A stretch of DNA of 64,000 nt from Streptomyces lincolnensis (GTDB taxonomy: Bacteria; Actinomycetota; Actinomycetes; Streptomycetales; Streptomycetaceae), in contig NZ_JAIHON010000016.1 of the NCBI RefSeq assembly GCF_021173675.1, forward strand, positions 159,845 to 223,844, read 5' to 3'. This document shows positions 58,361 through 64,000 of the stretch, one piece after another (the first letter of the stretch is position 1; each line of letters begins with the position of its first letter). Under the pieces are notes generated by a model. The model ran no database searches, was not told the DNA's origin, and saw only the letters and a list, made by a program, of their open reading frames with translations. The translations under genes and the position numbers were made by a program.

Positions 58361-61300
58361 GTGAGGCGAAGCAAGAACGGTCCCGAGCCGTCGGCCCGGG
58401 GCAACTTCACCCCGCCGCCGCGCGGAGCGGCGCCCGCCCCTGTGCCCGGATCGGAACCAACGGCGGTGCCCGCTCCGAGCGGCGGCCGCCTCTCCCCCCG
58501 TAACTGGCGGGTACCGACCCGGCTGAACGCGATCCTGCTCATACCCGTGGGCGTCGGCCTCGTCATGGGCGGCTTCCAGGTGAAGAGCTCGATCGACACC
58601 TGGCAGGAGGCCGAGGACGCGGAGAACACCGCGCGCGTGGTGCGGGCCGCGCTCGCCTACGGCAACGAACTCCTCGTCGAGCGGGACGTCACCGCCGCTC
58701 CCCTGCTCCAGGGCAAGGGCGAGAAGGACCCGACGGTCGTCCAGGCCCGCGCGAACACCGACCGGGCGGCCGACGCCTTCGACGAGGCCGTCAAGAGCAT
58801 GCCGGACCGGCCCAACCTGGTACGGCGCCTGGACCGCTTCCGCGAGGTCGAGCCCAAGCTGACGGACCTGCGCAAGGCCGCCTACACCGAGCGGCTCAAC
58901 GGCGTGGAGACCGAAGAGGGCTACGTCGAGACCGAGCACCGCCTGCTGGAGTTCGCCAACGAGCTCGGCCTGGGCACCGGCAACATCACCAGCTACGGCC
59001 GTACGGTCTACGCCATCTCGCTGGCCAAGGGCGCGGTCTCGCTGGACCGCTCCATCGGCATGCACATGCTGATCAAGCCCGGCCCCGACGCCGCGGACCT
59101 GGCCAAGCAGCGCGTCGCCCTGACCTCGTACGCCTACCTGGAGGGCATCGCCGTCCAGGAGTACCAGAGCGGTGGCACCGAGGAGGACAACGCCAAGCTG
59201 ACCACGGCCGCGACGCAGATCCGGGCCGAGGGTGAGCGGATGGCCAAGGAGGCCAAGGCCAAGGACCCGGAGTACGTGCCGCCGCCGGCGGGCGACACCA
59301 CGATGGTCACCAGGCTCGGCGCGCTGACCTCCACCGACACCAGCGAGCGGGCCGCCCTCGCCCAGGACGGCATCACCGCGGAGAACTGGTGGGCGGTCAA
59401 CACCCTCAAGTTCAACGCGTACAACAAGATCGAGACGGAACTCGCGAACACCGCGGTGAACGAGGCCTCCGACATCGCCGACAGCGCCAAGCGGGACGCG
59501 CTGATCACCGGTGCGGCCGTCGTCGTCGCCCTGCTCGCCGCGTTCATCCTGGCCGGCATGGTGGCCCGCCAGATGTCCCGCGCGATGCGCCAGCTGCGCA
59601 ACGCCGCCTTCGGCATCGCCGAGCAGCGGCTGCCGATGCTGGTCGACCAGCTCTCGCGCACCGACCCGGGCCGGGTGGACACCCGTGTCCAGCCGATCCC
59701 GATCAACACCCGGGACGAGATCGGCGAGGTCGCCCGCGCGTTCGACCAGGTCCACCGCGAGGCGGTCCGGCTCGCCTCCGAGCAGGCCCTGCTGCGGGGC
59801 AACATCAACGCGATCTTCACCAACCTCTCGCGCCGCAACCAGTCGCTGATCGAGGGCCAGCTGACCCTCATCACCGACCTGGAGAACAACGAGGCCGACC
59901 CGGACCAGCTGGAGAACCTCTTCAAGCTGGACCACCTGGCCACCCGTATGCGCCGCAACGGCGAGAACCTCCTGGTCCTCGCCGGCGAGGAGCCCGGCCG
60001 CCGCTGGGACCAGCCGGTCCCGCTGGTCGACGTGCTGCGCGCCGCCTCCTCCGAGGTGGAGCAGTACGAGCGCATCGAGCTGTCCGGCGTCCCGGAGGCC
60101 GAGATCCACGGCCGCGCGGTCACCGACCTCGTGCACCTGCTCGCCGAGCTGCTGGAGAACGCCACCACGTTCTCCTCGCCGCAGACCAAGGTCCGCGTCA
60201 CCGCGACCCGGCTGCCCGACGGCCGCATCATGATCGAGATCCACGACAAGGGCATCGGCCTGACCGCCGAGGACTTCGCGGACATCAACCACAAGCTCGC
60301 GAACCCGCCCACCGTGGACGCCGCGATCTCGCAGCGCATGGGCCTCTTCGTGGTCGGCCGCCTCTCCGACCGGCACGGCATCCGCGTCCAGCTGCGCCCC
60401 TCCGGCGAGCAGGCCGGCACGACCTCCCTGGTCATGCTGCCCGACGCGATCACCCACGGCGGTGGCGGCGGCGAGCAGCAGCCGCTGCAGGACGAGTTCA
60501 CCGTCTCGCAGATCATCCCGGAGCAGCGCTACCAGGGCGAGGACTTCAGCAACGGCCTGCCGATGCGTACGGCCGCGGAGCTCGGCTTCGACGACAGCCG
60601 CTACACCGAGGTCCCGGACGACATACGCGAGCTGGACCCGGTGGGCCGCTCCCTGATGCGCGAGGAGCGCCGGGCGGCCCTGGAGGCCCAGACGCACGGC
60701 CAGGAGTCCGCGGAGGGCGCCGCCTACGCCGAGGGCTTCGACGCCCGGTCCGGCTACGGCACCGGCCAGGGCGACTTCCAGGAGCAGCAGCACCCCGACA
60801 CCGCCGCGTTCGACCGGCAGCCCGGCTATGAGGAGCCGCAGCAGCCGTCGTACGAGGAACCGCAGCAGCCGTCGTACGAAGAGCAGCAGCAGCCGGCGTA
60901 CGACGAGCAGTACTACGCGCCGAACGGCGGTCTGCCGCAGAACGACCTGTTCTCCCCGAACGGCGGCCAGAACGGCTCCGTGCCGCAGAACGGCGGGTAC
61001 CCCTCGAACGGCGGCTACCCGGAGCCCTCCTATACGGAGCCGGTTCAGGAGGAGCCCGCGTCGGCCCGGGCCGCCGCACCGGAGAGGTTCTCGGCGTTCG
61101 AAGAGCCGTCCTACCAGGATGACTGGCCGCAGTCGGACGGTTACCGCAACGGATACCCGGACCAGTACGCTCCGGAAGCGGAATCTGCGCAGGCCGCTGA
61201 CGTGAGTGAGCAGGACCGCGTAGGCTTCGACCGTCCGGGACCGGCCCCCTCCACCGCGGGTCACCAGCTGACCGACGCCGGGCTTCCCCGCCGCGGATCC

Positions 61301-61678
61301 ACCGCGGGCGGCGCGAACGGCTCGAACGGCACGCGGCCTGCGAACCAGGAGCCGCCGGCCTCCACGCCGGAGAGCAACGGCACCGACTCCTGGCGCTCGG
61401 CCAACGACGAGCGCTGGCAGCAGGCCTCGCAGCTCCGGAAGCCCAAGGCGGGCGGGGTCACCTCCTCCGGCCTGCCGCGGCGGGTGCCCAAGGCCAACCT
61501 GGTCGAGGGAGCCGCCGAATCGACCCCACAGGGTGGCCCACAGGTCTCCCGCGCCCCCGAGGACATCCGGGGCAGGCTGAGCAACCTGCGCCGCGGTGTC
61601 CAGCGAGGACGCACCGCAGGCAGTGAAACGAACGGTCAGGGCTTCGGTTCTGACAGCACCTACAACCAGGAGCGTTAG
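58361..61678 (+). CDS. cvnA2: Conservon sensor CvnA2 (histidine-kinase-like)
   Basis: Second conservon sensor, about 1105 residues. TM1 near 54-73, extracellular helical domain to about 378, TM2 near 379-403, HAMP, and an ATPase domain closely matching CvnA1 (LLAELLENATTF near 596, EIHDKGIGLTAED near 626, QRMGLFVVGRLSDRHG near 660). The disordered tail is Glu/Gln/Tyr/Pro-rich with YEEPQQP repeats and ends in the same GLPRRVP and NLRRG segments. The GTG giving MRRSKNGPEPSAR was chosen from family recall; the frame is open 107 codons upstream over terminator sequence. Confidence 0.93.
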   Translation: MRRSKNGPEPSARGNFTPPPRGAAPAPVPGSEPTAVPAPSGGRLSPRNWRVPTRLNAILLIPVGVGLVMGGFQVKSSIDTWQEAEDAENTARVVRAALAYGNELLVERDVTAAPLLQGKGEKDPTVVQARANTDRAADAFDEAVKSMPDRPNLVRRLDRFREVEPKLTDLRKAAYTERLNGVETEEGYVETEHRLLEFANELGLGTGNITSYGRTVYAISLAKGAVSLDRSIGMHMLIKPGPDAADLAKQRVALTSYAYLEGIAVQEYQSGGTEEDNAKLTTAATQIRAEGERMAKEAKAKDPEYVPPPAGDTTMVTRLGALTSTDTSERAALAQDGITAENWWAVNTLKFNAYNKIETELANTAVNEASDIADSAKRDALITGAAVVVALLAAFILAGMVARQMSRAMRQLRNAAFGIAEQRLPMLVDQLSRTDPGRVDTRVQPIPINTRDEIGEVARAFDQVHREAVRLASEQALLRGNINAIFTNLSRRNQSLIEGQLTLITDLENNEADPDQLENLFKLDHLATRMRRNGENLLVLAGEEPGRRWDQPVPLVDVLRAASSEVEQYERIELSGVPEAEIHGRAVTDLVHLLAELLENATTFSSPQTKVRVTATRLPDGRIMIEIHDKGIGLTAEDFADINHKLANPPTVDAAISQRMGLFVVGRLSDRHGIRVQLRPSGEQAGTTSLVMLPDAITHGGGGGEQQPLQDEFTVSQIIPEQRYQGEDFSNGLPMRTAAELGFDDSRYTEVPDDIRELDPVGRSLMREERRAALEAQTHGQESAEGAAYAEGFDARSGYGTGQGDFQEQQHPDTAAFDRQPGYEEPQQPSYEEPQQPSYEEQQQPAYDEQYYAPNGGLPQNDLFSPNGGQNGSVPQNGGYPSNGGYPEPSYTEPVQEEPASARAAAPERFSAFEEPSYQDDWPQSDGYRNGYPDQYAPEAESAQAADVSEQDRVGFDRPGPAPSTAGHQLTDAGLPRRGSTAGGANGSNGTRPANQEPPASTPESNGTDSWRSANDERWQQASQLRKPKAGGVTSSGLPRRVPKANLVEGAAESTPQGGPQVSRAPEDIRGRLSNLRRGVQRGRTAGSETNGQGFGSDSTYNQER

Positions 61679-61679
61679 T

Positions 61680-62102
61680 GTGAGCCCGATGAGCCAGGCG
61701 GCGCAGAACCTGAACTGGTTGATCACCAACTTCGTGGACAACACCCCGGGGGTGTCCCACACCGTGGTGGTCTCCGCCGACGGACTCCTTCTGGCGATGT
61801 CCGAAGGCTTTCCGCGCGACCGTGCCGACCAGCTCGCGGCCGTCGCGTCAGGTCTGACGTCCCTGACGGCAGGCGCCTCCCGCATCTTCGAGGGCGGCAG
61901 CGTGAACCAGACGGTTGTGGAGATGGAGCGGGGATTCCTCTTCATCATGTCCATCTCCGACGGATCGTCGCTCGCGGTTCTCGCACATCCGGAGGCGGAC
62001 ATCGGCCTCATCGGTTACGAGATGGCGCTTCTGGTGGACCGTGCCGGTACGGTCCTGACGCCCGATCTGCGTGCGGAGCTCCAGGGGAGCCTGCTCAACT
62101 GA
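61680..62102 (+). CDS. cvnB2: Conservon roadblock/LC7 protein CvnB2
   Basis: A 140-residue roadblock protein nearly identical to CvnB1, differing mainly at GGSVNQTVVEM and AHPEADIGLIG. GTG start one base after the cvnA2 stop, with AGGAG seven bases before inside cvnA2, so translation is coupled. Confidence 0.95.
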   Translation: MSPMSQAAQNLNWLITNFVDNTPGVSHTVVVSADGLLLAMSEGFPRDRADQLAAVASGLTSLTAGASRIFEGGSVNQTVVEMERGFLFIMSISDGSSLAVLAHPEADIGLIGYEMALLVDRAGTVLTPDLRAELQGSLLN

Positions 62103-62122
62103 CAGACAGACGGTGCGTTTTG

Positions 62123-62152
62123 GCGTCCCGGAGTCGTAAGGTTTCGGGACGC
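62123..62152 (+). other. Hairpin between cvnB2 and cvnC2
   Basis: Eight-base perfect stem GCGTCCCG / CGGGACGC with a 14-nt loop in the 96-nt gap. No matching hairpin is obvious in the same gap of cvn1. It may be an attenuator or an mRNA processing site that sets the ratio of CvnA/B to CvnC/D. Confidence 0.55.
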
Positions 62153-62198
62153 GGCTCCACAGTGATGGGTGCCCGGCACAGTCGGAGGAGGAGAGAAA

Positions 62199-62795
62199 GT
62201 GGCAACACCCCCAGGCGGTTCGTCAGCGGGCGACTGGTCGTACGGCCCTGCCCAGGGCGGCCAGGGTGACGGTTCGCAGAACCCGAACCGGTACAACTTC
62301 CCCTCCGCACCGAGCCAGCGGCGTCAGCAGCCGTACGCGCCCCAGGGCCCCCAGGGTCCCGGGCCGTCGCCGTACGACCAGCCGCCGGCCCCGCGCATCC
62401 AGCCCGTGCAGCCACACCGACGCACCCCTGAGCCTTCACCCGCGGGAGGCGCCAGCAACCCGCTGGTGCGCCCGTACGCCATGACGGGCGGACGGACCCG
62501 CCCGCGCTACCAGCTCGCCATCGAGGCGCTGGTGCACACCACCGCGCAGCCGCACCAGATGCAGGGCCAGCTGCCCGAGCATCAGCGGATCTGCCATCTC
62601 TGCCGGGAAATCAAGTCGGTCGCCGAGATCTCGGCGCTCCTCACGATCCCTCTCGGCGTGGCCAGGATCCTCGTCGCCGACTTGGCGGAGGCGGGCCTGG
62701 TCGCCATTCATCAGCCCGGCGGCGACGAGAACGCCGGCGGCCAGCCAGACGTGACACTGCTCGAAAGGGTGCTCAGTGGACTTCGCAAGCTCTAG
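62199..62795 (+). CDS. cvnC2: Conservon DUF742 protein CvnC2
   Basis: A 198-residue DUF742 protein. The N-terminal 90 residues are a Gln/Pro/Gly-rich extension absent from CvnC1 (QRRQQPYAPQGPQGPGPSP). The rest matches CvnC1: VRPYAMTGGRTRPRYQLAIE, ICHLCREIKSVAEISALL. GTG start after GGAGGAGAGAAA. It overlaps cvnD2 by 20 nt. Confidence 0.95.
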   Translation: MATPPGGSSAGDWSYGPAQGGQGDGSQNPNRYNFPSAPSQRRQQPYAPQGPQGPGPSPYDQPPAPRIQPVQPHRRTPEPSPAGGASNPLVRPYAMTGGRTRPRYQLAIEALVHTTAQPHQMQGQLPEHQRICHLCREIKSVAEISALLTIPLGVARILVADLAEAGLVAIHQPGGDENAGGQPDVTLLERVLSGLRKL

Positions 62796-63357
62796 CGGAG
62801 GGCCTTCCCGCTCCACCACGTCCGCGAAGATCGTGGTGGCTGGCGGCTTCGGCGTGGGCAAGACCACGTTCGTCGGCGCCGTCTCGGAGATCAACCCGCT
62901 GCGCACCGAGGCCGTCATGACGTCAGCTTCGGCGGGCATCGACGACCTCACCCACACCGGAGACAAGACCACGACCACCGTGGCCATGGACTTCGGCCGT
63001 ATCACCCTCGACCAGGACCTGATCCTGTACCTCTTCGGTACGCCCGGCCAGGACCGCTTCTGGTTCATGTGGGACGACCTGGTGCGCGGCGCGATCGGCG
63101 CGATCGTCCTCGTCGACACGAGGCGTCTCGCCGACTGCTTCCCGGCGGTCGACTACTTCGAGAACTCGGGTCTTCCGTTCGTGATCGCCCTGAACGGGTT
63201 CGACGGGAACCAGCCGTACAACCCGGACGAGGTCCGCGAGGCCCTCCAGATCGGTCCCGACACCCCGATCATCACGACGGACGCGCGGCATCGGGCGGAC
63301 GCGAAGTCGGCGCTCATCACGCTGGTGGAGCACGCGTTGATGGCTCGTCTGCGGTAG
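62776..63357 (+). CDS. cvnD2: Conservon Ras-like GTPase CvnD2
   Basis: A 193-residue small GTPase almost identical to CvnD1 over its whole length, with GGFGVGKTT, LFGTPGQDRF and NGFDGN. The main difference is the first 15 residues. Because B and D are so similar between the two conservons, cross-talk between sensors is possible. GTG start within cvnC2. Confidence 0.96.
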   Translation: MDFASSSGGPSRSTTSAKIVVAGGFGVGKTTFVGAVSEINPLRTEAVMTSASAGIDDLTHTGDKTTTTVAMDFGRITLDQDLILYLFGTPGQDRFWFMWDDLVRGAIGAIVLVDTRRLADCFPAVDYFENSGLPFVIALNGFDGNQPYNPDEVREALQIGPDTPIITTDARHRADAKSALITLVEHALMARLR

Positions 63358-63378
63358 GTAGTAGTACGTGCGGCTACT

Positions 63379-63417
63379 GGGCTGCCTCGGACGGTTGTGT
63401 GCCGTCTGCGGCAGCCC
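63379..63417 (+). terminator. Terminator after cvn2
   Basis: Eight-base outer stem GGGCTGCC / GGCAGCCC with further inner pairing (GGACGG with CCGTCT), followed by TTG. Confidence 0.75.
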
Positions 63418-63421
63418 TTGT

Positions 63422-63505
63422 GGTTGCTCGCGCAGTTCCCCGCGCCCCTCAACTGGGACCAGTGGCCCCACTCACTCAGGGGCGCGGGGAACTGCGCGAC
63501 CAGCC
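63422..63505. repeat. Long inverted repeat built from two copies of the dispersed GC-rich element
   Basis: Arms 63422-63449 and 63478-63505 are complementary over 28 bases with two mismatches; each contains the GGGGCGCGGGGAACTGCGCG core seen after cofC. The spacer is 28 nt. The head-to-head arrangement lies between cvn2 and accE, which converge. Confidence 0.9.
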
Positions 63506-63573
63506 CACGACTTCCCGCAGCCGCCCACGAGACCCAGCCCCCGACCCCTCAGGCGGACGGCCACACACACCAA

Positions 63574-63606
63574 CGGCCCCGCCCTCCCAACGGGAGAACG
63601 GGGCCG
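63574..63606 (-). terminator. Terminator of the accB-accE unit
   Basis: Perfect 8-bp stem CGGCCCCG / CGGGGCCG with inner partial pairing (CTCCC/GGGAG), just after the accE stop on its strand. Confidence 0.75.
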
Positions 63607-63622
63607 CTAACCGCCGGAGGCG

Positions 63623-63817
63623 TCAGCGCCAGCTGTGCGGGGCGCGGAAGCCGCCCTCGCGCTCCAGGCGGCGCCAGCCGGCCCTGGGGCGGCCGTGGTG
63701 GGTCGGGGCGGGGTCGGCGGGCCGGGCGGCGGCGCGGGCCAGGAGGAGGGCCGTGATGGCGGCGACTTCCTCGGGCTCGGCGTGGCCCTTCTCGACGCGG
63801 ATGTCAGGCGTGGTCAT
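63623..63817 (-). CDS. accE: Acyl-CoA carboxylase epsilon subunit AccE
   Basis: Small actinobacterial subunit that stimulates the biotin-dependent acyl-CoA carboxylase. It is 64 residues, starting MTTPDIRVEKGHAEPEEVAA and ending WRRLEREGGFRAPHSWR, with the usual short N-terminal helix and Trp-containing C terminus. It follows accB by 46 bp on the same strand. The Shine-Dalgarno is weak. Confidence 0.92.
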   Translation of the reverse strand: MTTPDIRVEKGHAEPEEVAAITALLLARAAARPADPAPTHHGRPRAGWRRLEREGGFRAPHSWR

Positions 63818-63863
63818 AGGTCACAGTCTCCGTGAGAGAGGTTTCCGCAGCGGTACCCGTGGG

Positions 63864-64000
63864 TTACTGCGGGGGGTTGCCGTGTTTGCGGGAGGGCAGG
63901 TCGGCGTGCTTGGTCTGGAGCATGGCGAGGGAGGAGATGAGGACCTCGCGGGTCTCGGCCGGGTCGATGACGTCGTCGACCAGGCCGCGCTCGGCCGCGT
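63864..64000 (-). CDS. accB: Acyl-CoA carboxylase beta subunit AccB (C-terminal end only)
   Basis: Carboxyltransferase subunit making malonyl- or methylmalonyl-CoA. The visible C terminus reads AAERGLVDDVIDPAETREVL, then ISSLAMLQTKHADLPSRK and HGNPPQ with a TAA stop. VDDVIDPAETR is the hallmark end of propionyl/acetyl-CoA carboxylase beta chains. The gene continues beyond the right edge. Confidence 0.93.
   Translation of the reverse strand, partial: AAERGLVDDVIDPAETREVLISSLAMLQTKHADLPSRKHGNPPQ

Noticed and set aside
58193..62011. Minus-strand open frame of 1272 codons
   Set aside because: Shadow of cvnA2 and cvnB2 for the same reasons.

Overview
The window is a core-chromosome segment of a high-GC Streptomyces, or a very close relative. 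The signs are strong GC bias at third codon positions, frequent GTG starts, nsdA, an NdgR-type regulator, hupS with a lysine/alanine tail, a GluRS with no GlnRS in sight, and two four-gene conservons (cvnABCD). As far as I remember, the order from ffh through smc, rnc, recG, ddl, leuCD, gltX and cvn1/cvn2 to accE/accB follows the S. coelicolor SCO5586 to SCO5535 interval read in descending order. No rRNA, CRISPR array, prophage or transposase was seen.

Layout. 1-6 kb: ffh, then the nitrogen operon amtB-glnK-glnD behind a candidate GlnR operator. 6-12.7 kb: nsdA, a small primase-polymerase-like protein, ftsY, a luciferase-like oxidoreductase and the glucose permease glcP. 12.9-24.4 kb: smc, acyP, a membrane-anchored CAP-domain protein, an HxlR regulator, mutM, then rsmD-coaD, a DivIVA-like protein and DUF177-rpmF-rnc. 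24.5-34.9 kb: recG interrupted by an intein, a divergent Hsp90 paralogue translationally coupled to a very large TPR protein, a DAK/FakA-type kinase and rpmB. 35-43 kb: thiL-thiD, small regulators and lipoprotein, plsC-gpsA-ddl, cofC and hupS. 43.3-51.7 kb: leuCD/ndgR, a MerR/DUF4188 pair, five tRNAs for Glu and Gln, a HAD hydrolase, an orphan RelE-like protein, gltX and a FAH hydrolase. 51.8-64 kb: a small peptide gene with a repeated motif, two tandem conservons, then accE and the end of accB.

How the genes work together. Ffh and FtsY are the two GTPases of co-translational protein targeting. AmtB, GlnK and GlnD form the ammonium transport and sensing module. Smc and HupS shape the nucleoid, and RecG and MutM repair DNA. 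L32, L28, RNase III, RsmD, GltX and the Glu/Gln tRNAs serve translation; GltX is expected to charge both tRNA sets. LeuC/LeuD sit opposite their likely regulator NdgR. Each conservon encodes a membrane sensor (CvnA), a roadblock protein (CvnB), a DUF742 protein (CvnC) and a Ras-like GTPase (CvnD).

The standout is a 338-residue intein in the Walker A loop of RecG. It starts with Ala and carries the Trp/Cys/Thr signature of class 3 inteins plus two LAGLIDADG motifs. Next in interest are the Hsp90-TPR gene pair beside it, the small peptide with two ANPRRT motifs, the tRNA/gltX cluster, and several short perfect or near-perfect tandem duplications, two of which sit on stop codons.
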